Part shown: in pieces, positions 34,626 to 47,900 of the stretch
Numbering within the stretch: position 1 is the first letter of the stretch
Layout: every line of letters starts with the position of its first letter
NCBI GenBank assembly: GCA_007026445.1
Contig: VDMD01000011.1
Location: forward strand, 682,001 to 746,000
Direction of reading: 5' to 3'
DNA length: 64,000 nt
Origin: Schizophyllum amplum
Taxonomy: Eukaryota; Basidiomycota; Agaricomycetes; Agaricales; Schizophyllaceae
Program-made: the position numbers and the translations under genes
The notes under the pieces: model-generated
What the model saw: the letters and a program-made list of their open reading frames with translations, nothing else
What the model was told of the DNA's origin: nothing
Databases searched by the model: none

Positions 34626-35457
34626 ATGTCTGGCGCTCCGCCCACCCCAAGGACCGTCGCTCGCATATCTCCCAAGGCCTTCGTCATGGCCCGTCTCCAC
34701 CCCGCCGACGCCCTCCGAGCCCGCCAGGACCGCTACCACTCCGACCCAAACACCCGCATAAACCTCCGCACCGACGAAATGGACCGCATCTGCGAAACCA
34801 GCGACGCCATTCGCGAGCACATGCCCATGGGCGCGACGCACGACAAGTGGTTCTGGCGCCTCGAGGAGGGCTGGGGCCTGCGCCTCGCCTTCACCAAAGT
34901 GCACCGGGCTATCGACAGGGTGCAAAGCCGGCTCGTTCAGCGAGGCGTTCTGCCCGGCTACTTTATCGACGATGTGGACGTGAACGAGGAGGGGCTGTCG
35001 ATGGCGGAGAAGGTTTTCATGATCGAGGCGCGGCTGCGCAGAGGGGGGCCGGGCAGCGGGAGGGATTGGAAGGACTTAAAGAAGATGCGACGAATGCTGC
35101 TTGATGCCCTAACTCTGGACGCCAAGATTGCGCTGGACGGACTGGGCGAGGGGCCGTTCTCGTACACGCATATGCACCCGGCGGACGCGGCACTCTGGTT
35201 GAGGTTGCGGTGCGAACGCGATGCGGCGCTGCTGGGGCGGGAGTACGAGCTATACGCGGCAGACTTGGTCCATCCGAGGCTTTTTAGAGGTGCGTGTTTT
35301 CGTCAATCAGTTGAGCAAGTGGCTGACGCGCGCGCCAGACATCTCGAACGAGAGCGAGGAGGTGAAGATGTTGGAGGCGTATAAAAGGGCATGGTTTAGT
35401 GCACAACGCCACTGCTGTGCGATGCTCGTAAAGTTCCACCAGTCTATGATGCTCTAA
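34626..35457 (+). CDS. Uncharacterised protein
   Basis: Two exons: 34626 to about 35289, then from about 35339 to the TAA at 35455-35457. They join in frame through a GTGCGT-GCCAG intron of about 49 nt, giving RLFRDISNESEEVKMLEAYK. The protein is about 260 residues, charged, helical-looking and without signal peptide or membrane segment. Examples are FVMARLHPADALRARQDRYH and MAEKVFMIEARLRRGG. Codon bias supports it being coding. No family recognised. Confidence 0.7.
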
Positions 35458-36047
35458 ATGCACAACTGTCAGCTGATGACCTGCTGTGTTACGAGTTGTC
35501 GTGACTTGTATTCACGCACGCTAATCGTACTACACCCCTTAGAGTAAAACATGCCCTCCACCATGCGGCTATACAAGTTCGCCATGCAGTATACCCGCCT
35601 GTCTTCATCGTATGTATCTCCACCCTTGGACCGCTACTACGCATACCTACAGTACTCGTCGCCTCTCTAGCAACCTATCGACTGTTCTTACTTACCATCT
35701 TTTGCCCCTCCCCTCCCCCTCCGGTTGGTGCATAGAATGCGGTCGCATCCCGGGAGTTAGGACACCGTTCAACTGGCACACAAGTACAAAACCACATATT
35801 TCTCTGGCTATCTGTATTTCTTTGATTACTCTATACTGTCCCAATCAACTGTGTACTCTACTTACCTGTATGAAAGCAATAGCCACAGATCACAGCCCCG
35901 CGTTGCCTAGCAGGTTACTTCTTTCCAGTAAGTTTGGATCGGAAATGCCCCCAAAACCCAGACTTTCGGCGGCCTTTAGCTGCCTCAGATTCCGCTCGGT
36001 CGCTTCGATACAGGTGAGTACAGTATATGTGCGACGAAGCAGACAAC
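35458..36047. other. Intergenic, no gene seen
   Basis: AT-richer spacer between convergent genes. The plus-strand frame from 35612 shows no domain and overlaps the 3' end of the dehydrogenase gene. Confidence 0.5.
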
Positions 36048-37448
36048 TTACTTGAGCGTGGAGATGTCGATAACGAAGCGGAAGCGCACGTCGGACTTGA
36101 CAACACGGTCCCAGGCCTCGTTGCTACGAGGAGGATCAGCACATGATTTCATAGTACAACCCTGCGAGAAACGTACATCTGGGACGCGGGAATAGTCTCA
36201 ATCTCAGCTGTAATGCCATACTTGGCTGCACTTCTGTCAGCCAGACATTGGATAAGCTGTTCACAGTCTACTACGTACCGCAGAAGTTCAGCATCTCTTG
36301 CGTCTCGCGGATGCTGCCAATATACGAGCCGGCGAGGCTGCGGCGGCCCGAGATGAGGCTGTACGCGTGCACGGACATGGGGTTCAAGGGCACGCCAACC
36401 TCGACGAGGGCGCCATCGATACGGAGCAGCGACACATACTGGTCCAAGTTGAGATTCGTGGATACCGTGTTGACGATGAGGTCGAAGTAGCCCTTGAGGG
36501 CCGTGAACGTCTCCGCGTCGGCCGTTGCATAGTACTTGTCCGCGCCAAGCTTGAGGCCCAGCTCCTTCTTGCTGAGCGACTGGGACAGAACGGTGACCTC
36601 ACAGCCCATTGCCCTGAGGAAAAATAAGGTCAGTCTGCTCGGTGAAAAAAAAAATCGACGGCGGTGCCACATACTTGGCCATCTTGACGCCGATGTGGCC
36701 GAGGCCGCCGAGACCGACGACGGCGACGCGCTTGCCTGGGCCGGCATGCCACTGGCGCAGAGGCGAGTACATCGTGATACCAGCGCCTGACATTGTATCA
36801 GTTATCATTCGTATCGCGCGCTGGGATACACTCACACAAAAGCGGGGCCGCCCTGTCCAGTGGGATGCTGTTGGGTATTCTCAGGACGAAGTTCTTGTCG
36901 ACGACAATCATCTGGGAGTAGCCGCCCGCAGTTGGTGCGAAGTCCGCCTTCGGGTCCTAAAAAATCGCGCATTCATACCGGGGAGCTTCATTGGAAGAAA
37001 AGGCGCGTACCCTGCCATAATACGTGGCCACATTGGACATGATTTTCCCGTTGCCCGTGCAGAAATGCTCCTCGCCGGCCTTGCAGTTGTTGCAGGTGCG
37101 GCACGAGTTGACCATGTTGCCGACGCCGACGCGGTCGCCGACCTTAAACTTTGTGACGTTCTTCCCGACGCTGCGGACGATGCCAGCAATTTCATGGCCT
37201 GGGATCATGGGGTATGGGATTTCGCCCCACTCCTGTAAAACATATCGTTGTGAGCCGCGAAAAACGTCGAGAAGTATACGAGAGCATCGACGTACCCCGT
37301 GCACGATATGGATGTCGCTGTGGCAGATACCCGTGTACTTGATGTCGATGACAACATCGTTCTCGTCTGGGGCCCGACGCTGGATGGTCAGCGGCTGGAG
37401 CTTCTGGTTGGGACCAGCAGCGCCGTATGCTTGTATAGTATTGGACAT
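36048..37448 (-). CDS. NADP-dependent zinc alcohol dehydrogenase (ADH6/cinnamyl-alcohol type)
   Basis: Medium-chain zinc dehydrogenase that reduces aldehydes such as cinnamaldehydes or other aromatic aldehydes in the cytosol; the exact substrate is unknown. It starts [20 protein letters not shown]. Catalytic zinc ligands are in [14 protein letters not shown] (Cys) and [11 protein letters not shown] (His-Glu). The structural zinc cysteines are in [18 protein letters not shown]. Exons then join to give [33 protein letters not shown] and the nucleotide-binding motif [18 protein letters not shown]. The last exon ends [11 protein letters not shown] at TAA 36050-36048. All six introns inspected splice in frame and no frame break was seen. 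Length (about 355 residues) and motif order match fungal ADH6-type enzymes. Confidence 0.93.
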
Positions 37449-37957
37449 CTCGGATAGGGATGGGATAACTGCGATGGGGGATGATGAATATGCAGACGCA
37501 GGAGACTGAGCACAATATCGACCTTGATGGACATGGTTTATATACTACGCTGCTAGTGACAGCGACAGTCGTCCAATCCAGCGCCACATACAACCAAGTC
37601 CGTTTCGGCGTGCTCGATCCAACTATCCCGGGCGAAGCGGATGATGTAGAAGATGCTTCAACGGGCTCTTGTGATGCTGATCCAGCTGCATGAGAAAGCA
37701 TTGGTAAGTTATAGACGTCCGTTTCGGCTAGTGGGCGATTTGCCGAATGTACGCGTTGTAGCCTCCTGCACGGCAGGACGCAACATCAGTAGTATCATTG
37801 CCCATCTGTGCGAAGCAATTCCAGATATCTCGTAGAATGCGCTCTCGTCAGGAGGGAGGAGGAAGGAGAGTCCACTCGGCAGCTGCCGAAATCTTGGGCG
37901 CTTGACTCGGGCCGCACTGTTCGTAACCCGCCGCGCCACCCGTCTGCCCCAACCGCC
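37449..37957. other. Divergent intergenic region
   Basis: Lies between the starts of the dehydrogenase and the zinc-finger gene. It includes a perfect 14-bp palindrome (TCGGCAGCTGCCGA) near 37878-37891 and a related element, GGCGATTTGCCGAATG, near 37734-37749. No gene. Confidence 0.5.
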
Positions 37958-38846
37958 ATGCAGCACACGCCCTGGATCAAGAGCTCTTCTCTCCCCTCCG
38001 ACCGCATCAAGCCGCGCTACAACAACAGACCAGCGCAGAATGGAACAGGCGGCAGAGGCTCACCGAAGGGAAAAGAGCCCGCCGGCCCACCTAAAAGTCG
38101 TGCAGTGCGCAAGCTCGAGAACCAGATCGCCGCCCTCACATCGGAGGCCGGGACACAGGATCCCGCAGGCGGGTGCTTCTGCATGGGTGCGTGAATATAC
38201 AAACTTTGCGATGACAGGCTGGACCGTCTTCGCAGCCCGAGAGCACGCCCTCTCATCCTACGCGCCCGCCTGCACGCGCTGCGGCCTCATCCTCTGCGTG
38301 CTGAACGGCCCGCAACACCTCTGCCCCCACTGCGCGTCACCCCTCCTCTCCCCAGACGCCGCCGCCCGCCTGATCGAGCGCCTCGAGTCCGAGCTCGCTG
38401 CTACGCGCGCGCGCGAGGAAGCAGCCGTCGTGCGCGCCGAGCAAGAAGCCCGCGCCCGCGCCGGCGCGTTCCCCACCCTCTCCGGCGCCGCACCACCGAT
38501 GCGCACGCCATCGCCCGCGCAGAACCAGGCGCACAAAGTCCTCTCGCTGAACTCGCGCACGAAGAAGGCGACGGTGACGACATTCACACCCGCCCCGCCG
38601 CCGCCGCCGCCAGCACAACAGCAGCAGGAGGCCCCGGCAGAGCCCGAGCCTGTACGTGTGCCACCGCCACCCTCCGAGCCGCATTACTCGAGGAAGAAAG
38701 CGGATCCGCAGAGGCCGTGGAAGAATCTCATGGGAGAGGGCGCGCGGTACGTGCCACCACCGAAGGAGAGGGAAGGTGGTCAAGGTAAAAGGAGAAGAAG
38801 AAAAGGCAAGGAGGCGCAGGGTGGCGATGGCGGTCCGACTGCATGA
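37958..38846 (+). CDS. TRIP4/ASC-1-type C2HC5 zinc-finger protein (RQT4-like)
   Basis: Related to activating signal cointegrator 1 (TRIP4) and yeast Rqt4. Rqt4 belongs to the ribosome quality-control trigger complex that splits collided ribosomes. Two exons, 37958-38186 and 38236-38846, join in frame. The zinc finger spans the junction: GGCFCMAREH, then PACTRCGLILC and QHLCPHCASPLLS. This gives the family's Cys/His pattern at about residues 72-115. The start MQHTPWIKSSSLPSDRIKPR is followed by a basic linker. After the finger come a charged helix, a poly-Pro tract and a Lys/Arg-rich tail (GKRRRRKGKE). At about 280 residues it is shorter than TRIP4 because the C-terminal ASCH domain is absent, as in other fungal forms. 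Confidence 0.85.
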
Positions 38847-39017
38847 GTACCTATTCCATGGATGTGTTGAATGCCAATCATCTTCCGTCGTTCTTACGCC
38901 GCTGGCGATACAACCCCAAGTACGCGCAGACATATCATCTGCATAAAAGGGAACACTCGCCTGGTTACCCCTCGTACCAACACCTCGTTTCATACCCTCT
39001 CACTCAACCTCCGTAAC

Positions 39018-41630
39018 TCACCCAACCTCCACCCTCTTACCCAACGTCCACTCCATAATCCCAATCTCCCCCACCCCGCCCTTGCCCTCCGGATCGTAAA
39101 ACACCTGCCCGCAACTCGGCAGCTCCAACTTCTGCCACGCGGTACGCAAGGCGCGCTTGCGCTACTGAGGATCGTGAGTGAGCTGTCAAGACGAAGGAGG
39201 ACTATGAAGAGCGACGGGAAGGAGAAGGACGAAGAGCAATGATAAGGAAGAGTAAGAAGAACGATGAAGGACAAGCGATGGGATGATACCGAGGACATAC
39301 AGCGGTGAGAGATAAACTCACCGAGCGCAGCCTCGCCTTCAGCGCGGGAAACCTTTGTCGTACTTCTGCCATGTCGAATGGGATGGGGACGTCGTTGTCG
39401 TATGAGGTGGGTAGGTTGTCGTCGTCATATGCGGCATGCGTCCCGTCGGCGTATGAGACATGGATACCGTCCGCGTATGCGGCATGAGTCTCGTCCGCGT
39501 ACGGGACGGGGACATCGTCGTAAGACGCGGGCATGTCGTCCTTGTCGTTGTCTACATACGAAGCTTCCTGTTCCTGATAACTAGATGCATACTTGCGGAC
39601 CGGTGTCTTCGGATTGGCCCTCACGAGCGTCGGGCTGGACGAGAGGGCCGTCAAGGGCGACGATGGGCGGCGGCTGAACGACGATGGGCGGCGGTTGGGC
39701 GTGGACTGGCGGCGAGGGCGGGACAAGCCACTATCATCGATGACTGTGGGCAGCTCGTCCATCGCCATGTTCCTATCGTCGTCCCCTTCGACACCGAACC
39801 GAAAACGCGGTTTTTCGTCCACCTCGTCCATAGCGTCGCTCGCCTGCCCATTGTTGCGTACCGGCGAGCTAGGCGCTCGTCCGCCCTCCGGGCCAGAAGC
39901 TTGTCCTGCCTCCTTGCCATACGCGTGCTCTCCCTCCGGCTTCGGTTCGCTCTTGCTAACGAGCGGCGGCGGCAAGAACGTGATCACCCGCCTCTTCGAC
40001 GTCGGGCTGACCCCGCTCTTGCGCACATTCTCGTTCGCCGCCGCGCGTCCCAGCAGCCCAGGCATGCGGAACATGCCGCTGGTCCGCACTCCTTTCTCGC
40101 CTGGTTTGCACGCGCCACCTCTCTTCAGGATATCACTTGTCTTCCGCCGCTTGGCCGAGGTCGCGGAGAGCGTTCTCCACTCCTCGTCGGGATCACCGAA
40201 GGATGTAGTGTATGCGTTGGGGATATCCGAGCCGGAGGAGTTGAGTGGCCGCGAGCCGGTAGGCTGAGGTGACAAAATGCAACGTTTTTGTGGCACGGAC
40301 AGCGTCGGTGGAGTAGATTCGCGAGTGGTCGTAGTGATAGAGGACGGCCGTTGGCTCTTCTGCGGGGCATTGTAAGGTGGAGTGATCCCGGGCGAATGCT
40401 GAGCAACATTTGAGGATCGCTGAACGCAAGATCGGCTGCCAGACTGGGAAAGTTGCACGCGCGACGGAGTCAGGGCCTTCGGCAACGCACAGGATGCGCC
40501 TATATGCTGTCGAGAAGGTCGTGTCGGAGACGGAGAATTATTCAGCACAGAGGGAGACCCGTGTTGATCAAGTGGCGAGCTAGCTGTCGTGGCAAGAATC
40601 AGGATCCTCAATCATCCAGCATATATGGAGGAGTGGACTACGTACCGGATTCCCTGAACGGAGACATGAGATCATCGCGGCGTCGAGAAGCAGCAGATGT
40701 GATTTGAGGCAGAGCATGGCGATGTTGAGGAAGAACGGGCCGAACATGAGCAGAGAAAGCAGCACGAGCATGAATCGGAGACGACTGGGGAGCAGGAGTG
40801 CGAAAGTTGCGAGCAGTGGCGCGTAGCGGAGACGAGAACGAAGCAGACGGATGCGCGAGCGAAGCAGATGGATATGCGAAGTTGCGCAGCGGAGTGGGAC
40901 GCGGCGGTGAAGACCGTACGTTGCGGGGCCGCGGCTTAAATGTCGGATGTGAAGCACCCGTATGCGTCGGTAGTCGAAGCGTGGGCGCCAGAGCAGAAGT
41001 AAGAGATGAAGCATGAGGGGAAACTGGACCTTGCGCTGTAGGAGCAGCCTGCTGAGTCGAAGGAGGTGAGTTCTGCAGGGCGGGCTGAGGGGGTATATGC
41101 GCCTGATTGGTGGCCCGTAGTATAGCAGCTGTAGAAGAAGAGGCAGCAGGAGCATTTGTACGAGCAGGTACAGCTTTGCGAGGTCTACTGGCATGTTGCA
41201 GATTGGTGAAAGGAGACAATGGTGTTCGCGACTGTCCATCATTGCGAGGCCCGGTTGTTCGTGTAGTTGATGGTCTACTCAAAGGAGGGACAGTGGAAGT
41301 GACCGCTTGCCTGGGTTTCGAGCGCGTGGCTTGTATTTTGAAAGCCTGCTCGATGGTAGATGCGCCGCCCTTCTTCGTCGTGGATTGCTTCCGCTGAACG
41401 GCTGCTTTCACTGGTTTGTTGGGAGCAGTAGCGCCGCGCGCCGCTGCATTGATCTTCGCAATACTGAAAGGGTTCGGCTTGTACTTGACGCCCGCTTCGT
41501 CGCGCGAGCCAAGATCGAACTCTTGGATGAGCTCGGTTTCCGTCTTGGGAGCGCCTTCGTCGCCAGCGTCAGAATCGTCTGAGTCATGGAAGTAGCCTTG
41601 TCGAAAGTTGAATCCCCAGTCGGATGCCAT
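39018..41630 (-). CDS. Large disordered, basic protein with YAD repeats
   Basis: Starts MASDWGFNFRQGYFHDSDDS, an acidic N-terminal peptide, followed by some 700 residues of Ser/Pro/Thr/Arg-rich disordered sequence. The exons join through a 66-nt intron (GTACGT to CGACAG) near 40582-40647, giving RESASSPLDQHGSPSVL. A tandem set of about ten-residue repeats (YADETHAA, YADGIHVS, YADGTHAA) lies near 39420-39510. After FPALKARLRS a long intron of about 180 nt leads to a last exon encoding RKRALRTAWQKLELPSCGQV, then YDPEGKGGVGEIGIMEWTLG, ending at 39018. The N-terminal and C-terminal peptides look more conserved than the middle. No family recognised; a nuclear or chromosomal role is only a guess from composition. 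Confidence 0.7.
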
Positions 41631-41943
41631 GGGCCAACACAGAGAAAAGCACGAGATAGACTGAGGTGAGCGCAGGATGCAGGAAGTACAATGGTCAATC
41701 ACCCCGATCGAGACCTCCCAATTTGGTAATCCTTGTTCTACCTTAGATCAACACTCCGACGACGCACACGCTCTCATGCATCATGTTCCTCTCAGAGCGG
41801 AATGTTCATTTCGAATGCCAAATAATCTACACATGGTGGTTGTTGTGGTGTATGGATGAATGTTGTGCAACACAGCGAAGCTAGATAGAATCCTGGAATA
41901 TATAACGCAAACGGCGGATGAAGACAAGACAGGTAGCAGCGAC
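41631..41943. other. Spacer, no gene seen
   Basis: Contains the 5' flank of the preceding minus-strand gene and the 3' untranslated region of RPB1. A TGG/TTG-rich stretch occurs at 41832-41855. Confidence 0.5.
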
Positions 41944-44900
41944 CTAATCCCACGACGGCGAAGCCTGGTAGTGGTTGGTGTTCGTAGAACGACCGTTCTG
42001 CCCTTGAGCATTTCCATTGGCATTCTGCGCCGGACTGGACGGCGACCACGTCGGGGAGGTAGGGCTGTATGCAGGTGACGCAGGGGCTGTCGCGAAATCA
42101 GCGGCTATAGAAGCGTTCCACAAAACCTTGACTTACAGTAAGCTGGAGACGCCGGCGAGTATGCGGGGGATGTGGGGGCTGCAGGAGGTTAGCAACGTGT
42201 GAGGAAGATGCGGACGATGCACGTACAATATCTGGGGGAAGCCGGCGAAGCCATTGGGGAGGTGGGGGAATACTTTGGCGACGTAGGTGAAGCCATTTGG
42301 GGAGCTGGAGAAACGATGAGTGGTGCACCGCGGAACGACGAAGGTATAACTCACAAGCTGCAGATGAGAAGAAGGAAGAACACAAATCGGTAAGCGCATA
42401 TACTCAGATGGGAACGAAATCAACATACTGGGCGAGTCTGAGGAAGTTCGTCAGCAGAGTTCGTACTGAATAGAAGGGATACTCACAACGCGGCGAAGCT
42501 GGGCTGAACGACGGACTCGTAGGCGAGTAACGCGGCGAGGACGGGCTGAACGATGGCGACTGCGGACTGTACCTCGGCGAGGTAGGTGAGAAGGATGGAG
42601 ACGTCGGCGAATAACGCGGGCTCGTCGGGGAGTAGGACGGCGATGTAAGATTAAGTGCAGGCGACGTCGGGGAGTAGGTCGGAGACGTGGCTCCACCAAT
42701 GAAGGGCGACGTTGCATATGGAGACGCGCCGAATGGCGAAGCGCCGCCGATGAATGGCGACTGAGCACTCGCGAAGCTGGGCGATGCTGGCGAGTAGCTC
42801 GGTGACGATGGACTGTATCCCGGGCGACCCGGAGAGAAGCTGCCTGCACCGTACGGGCTCTGCCCGTAACCAGTGAGGCCTCCGTAGGCGCCACTCGGCT
42901 CCTCGCTGCCGTTGACAGCCAGCGGCGAGAACGCCGCCTGCTCGCCTTTGAACATCCCGTCGTTCCACATTGGCGAGTTGCTGTCGTATGGCGTCATTGC
43001 AACCTGGCCGGGGGTCGTCGAGCCATCGCCAGCCAGCGTCGGCATGATGCGGTGGTCGACGATCGCGTCCTTCAGCATGTTGATGTCGAGGGCAACGTCG
43101 AACGAGCCCGTTCCCATAGGCGCCATCTGGCCGAACATGACGTTCTCCGCAACACCATGGCAGTCATCCTTCTCGCCCACCGCCGCCGCCTCCATAAGAA
43201 TCTCGACCGTCTCCTCGAACGAACAACGCATGAGCGCGCCCGTGTCAGAACGGTTGATGCCGTGGCGGGTGATTGCCATGAGAGTGCCGCGCTGTGTCAT
43301 GAGGTCACAAAGGAGGGCGATATGTCGGTAGTTGACGTATGAACCATCGAACTCGATACACGACTTCAGCTCCTTCAACACGGACTGGCGACCGGCCTCT
43401 ATGCCCAAGGTGTTGAAGACCTCGACACAGTTGTTGGAAGACGTGCGCGTGTAGTCAACACCATCGATGCACATGACGGCTTTCAGGTTGATACCGTTCG
43501 TCTCCAGGACCCACTCCTTGTCTTGGCCAACGGTGCCGTCGTCATTGATGCGTGTCTTGTCCTTCTCGTTCAAGAAGACACGTTCGATGCCCTTAACACC
43601 ACGTAGGACGATGGAGTTGAGCATGGTGTTCTCCAACTGCCGCAGGAAAACATCCTCCTCCACATCCTCCAGCCCATCCTCCGTCTTCTCCTCCCCGCTG
43701 ACGACACGACACCGAATGATCATCGTATCTGTCGACGCGTCCACGCTCCACATGACGACCAAGTCCGTCTCGAAGCTCGCCTGGATGCGGGTGGCGACAT
43801 ATTCGAGTTCGAGTTTCCGATCGATCATCTGGAATCGGTCGAGAACCAGACGAAGGAGCCACGACGATTGACGCTGGTACTTCTCGTATTCTCCGGAGGC
43901 TGGGTCGGCGTCGACGATATCCCAGAAAGAGCTGATCATCTCCTGGTCCTCCTCGATGACCGAGTTACGCTGATCAGGGTCATACCATACCTCCACTGCT
44001 GCTGTGACAGTGCGCAACGTCGTGAAGGCGAGCATCTCCTGTACGGCCTTCGCAGTCGACCTGCTACGCGCCTTTTCGGGCGAAAGGTAGATGGTATGCG
44101 CCGGTGTCTTGATGTTCGCAGCGACGTTGATGATCTCCTTCAATCGCGGGACACCGAGCGTAACGTTCTTACTGGCGACACCAGCGTAGTGGAAGGTATT
44201 CAGAGTCATCTGCGTGGCCGGCTCTCCGATAGACTGCGCCGCGAGCGTGCCGCACATCTCGCCGGGGTTGACCAGCGACTGATTGAACTTCGTCTCCACC
44301 TCGCCAAGCGCCCAGTCGAAGGCCTGCTGAGTGAAGTGCCACACGGTGAGCACCCTCCGTGAGGCGAAGTGCGCGCGCAACAGCATTCGGAACATGCGCG
44401 CTGAATTGTCCTGGGCTTCGCGGCTGAACTCGTTGTTCTCGCGCAGGACACCGCTGACGCGCTCGCACAGGGCGCGCACTTGGTCGACGATGTATCCCGG
44501 GTGGAGGTCGCTGGGCTTGCGCCGGTCGATGTGGAAGATCTGCATTGCGTTCTGCGTAATGCGGGTCAAGTTGACGGGAAGATACTGCGGCGCATTTCGG
44601 TAGTCGTAACCCTTGAACACGTAGGATCGCAACTCGTCGCGGTCTGTGCGTAGCTGCTCCCACTCCTGGTTGAGCTTCTCCTGCAAATCGAGCGCCTCCT
44701 GCTGAGTAAGGTTGTCGATCAACCCGACCTGCAGCACGCCTGCCGGCAACCTGCTGTCGCCGTAGTCGGTGATGTCGACCTTGTACTTCTTCTCCATTTC
44801 CCGGTCGCCCATCAGAAGCGTGTCGACACCCTGGCGCTCGATGAAAGCACCGTCCATGCCGTCCTCGCCATAGATAAACTGCACGAGGTCTCCCAGCGAG

Positions 44901-47900
44901 TTCCGCACAGTACCGTCGTAGCAGACCATGACGTCCTCAAGCGCCTTGACGAGACGCCGCTGGATATAACCCGTCTCGGCGGTCTTGACGGCGGTATCGA
45001 TGAGACCTTCGCGACCAGACATGGCGTGGAAGAAGAATTCTTGGGGGGTGAGACCGCGCAGATACGAATTCTCAACGAAGCCACGAGCTTCCGGACTATA
45101 GTCGTCCTTGGTAAAATGGGGTAGCGTGCGATGACGGAAGCCAAACGGTATACGCTTGCCCTCCACGGACTGCTGGCCGACGCAGACAGACATCTGCGAG
45201 ATGTTGATGAAAGAGCCCTTGGAGCCGGCCACCACCATCTGCTTGACGTTGTTGTCGTCCTTCAAACCGTCCTGCGCGTCCTTTCCAGCGTCGTCACGGG
45301 CCTTGTTGAGCTCGTGATTGACCTTGCTCTCGAACGTCTCGCGAATCGTCATGCCAGGCGCGGGCTTGAGCAGATCCCAGTGGGCGTCGGCGGTCAGCTC
45401 CTTCACCTTCTCCTTCTGTTCGTCGATGGTCTTCGTGATCTTCTGCATGACTTCGGGACCCGCGATGGTGTCACCAATGCCGATGCTGAAGCCGTTGTGG
45501 AAGAGCCAGAAGTTGACGATCTGCTGCAAGCCGGTGAAGAGGGTGCGCGTGGCCTCGGGACCCTTCTCGCGGAAGACGACATGGATAAGACCGCCCTGAG
45601 ACGCGCCGACAGTCTTCTTGTCAACAACGCCGTACATGATGTCGCCGTTCTCGATGAACATGCCGTCGTCGATAGGAGGCGCTGCACCTCCCTTCTCGGA
45701 CTTCCGTGTGATGTTGATACCGCGGGGGATAGTCATGCTGAGGATCTGCTTGCCCGTCCATAACGGCTTCGGCTTGATGATCGCTGGTATGGGGACGCTG
45801 CCGTCCCAACCTGGCACCCACAGAAGAATGTTCTGGACGAAATTCCAATCCAGGAAAGCGTCTCGTAGGGTGAACTTGCGGATGCCGGCCAGAGTGTCCT
45901 GGACGATACCCATGACCGGCTTGTTCGACTGTGGTGTTACAATCTATCCCCAGCGTGAGTGAAGTTCACTTGACGGATCGAGACGACCTCACCTGTCGCG
46001 GGACCCATGCGATCTGGCTGAGCTCAGCTCGCGTCTCCTCACTCTGAGGGATGCTGAAAACCGTGTTAAGGACCATATACCGACCCGATACATGTGCACA
46101 CTCACTGCATGTTCATTTCGTCACCGTCGAAATCAGCGTTGTACGGGGGCGTGCTATGACGCGTTAGTTTTCAAACCAGGCGAGAAGTAACCAAGCATAC
46201 ACAGAGAGGTTCAGGCGGAAGGCTAAAAACTTGTGAGCATGCGGCGGGATGAGCAAGGCAGCGAACTCACTCGAGTACGGCATCAGCTTCACACGATGAC
46301 TCATCATACTCATCTTGTGCAAACTCGGCTGACGGTTAAACAGCACGAAACTGAAGCAAAGGTCAGGAGCAGCTCGGCCAAGCGGAGCAATTGACTCACT
46401 CTCCGTTCTTTAAATGCCGCTCGACAACCCAACCGAACTGCAAAAACGCGTCCGCGCGCTTATTGTATCGCAAATCTATGCGCTCTCCGGTGTCACGGAC
46501 AACATATCGTGCGCCGGGGTAGGTCGTGGGTCCATTCCTCACAAGCTCCTGCAGATACGCGATGTTGTACGGGGTCACTGCAGCACGCGTGAGCCTCAAT
46601 GCGTATATGTAACTAGCAGGCAACGCACCTCGCTCGGGGAACGTCAAGTTCATGGCGATACTGCGGGGGACGCCGACCTCGTCCAACTCCAAATTCGGGT
46701 CGCCCGTGATGACGGTACGAGCCGAGAAGTCCACACGCTTGCCCATCAAGTTGCCACGAAGACGACCCTCTTTGCCTTTCAAGCGAGCGCGAATGGCCTT
46801 GATGGGCCGCCCGGACTTTGCATCGCCTGCGGGATGCCCGCAATGTCGTTATCCATGTATGTCGCGACATGGAACTTCGGCAGGTAAGTTTCATGCACGT
46901 AAACAATGGCAGGCAATACAACCTGAAGAAGCTGCTCGAACTCCGACACGACGTGGGCCGGAGCACCTCCTGCTCGCAGCGACGCACGTTCCCGGATGCT
47001 TTGATGATGTCGATAAGCTTGTAGGTCAGATCATCCTCGCTCTTATTTGCACCGCGTCCATCGCGATACTCGGTCGAACAGGAGGTGGCGGGACCGGCAA
47101 CACGGTCAAGATCATCCACTCAGGCTTGCGTACTCCTCAGAAAGGCCGAGGAGGTGCAAGTCGGTCTCGGACATCTTCTTGAACGTCGTGTAGACTCAGA
47201 CGGCAGGATTAGGCGTTTCTCGGACTGCATCGATTTGCCCTCCTGATGGCTAGTTAGAGACTGCGAGGGATAAAAGAGAAGATTCCTACATCTTCGTCGT
47301 CCTTGGTCTTCTTGTACTGCACGAACATCTTCAAACTTCCTTCCGCACAACAGGTTGGATGTGGCAACCGCCATGACCACGCTTCTCTTCATGGTCCTCT
47401 TGACCATCCTCTTCGGATCATCAGGCTCGCAGAGCATTTTGCCTTTGCAATGCGCCCACACAGCGGCGAGGCGGTGTTTCGGGTCGCGAACGTGGCGAAT
47501 CTTGTCGGCAAAAGTGGGGTCGGACTACACATACGGTAAAGGGAAGAATAACGTTGCAAAAACGACATGGGAATGAGTGTTAGCAAGCCGTCTACATACG
47601 GTGACAAGGATGTTTGAGACAGCAGCGTTCATATATGTGCTCGCACATGCCATGTTGAACCTGCTTTACAGGTCTAACAAGGAGGAACCACACCAGCAGG
47701 ATCGCACTGTCCTTGAGACAGTACGACTCGCTCGCATACTGCCGTTCAGCCCCCCATTTCACCACGAAAGCGGGCCCACTGGCGCGGACGTGTGCAGCGA
47801 GCTCGCGGCGATCAAGCGACCGAAAACGCGCGAGCCCCGTCCGACCAAGCAGGCGCCTCGTATCGAGGATGCTGCCGCTTCCATGGGCTTGGGGTTCCCG

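Noticed and set aside
35612..36055. 147-codon plus-strand frame
   Set aside because: No domain; it overlaps the 3' end of the alcohol dehydrogenase.
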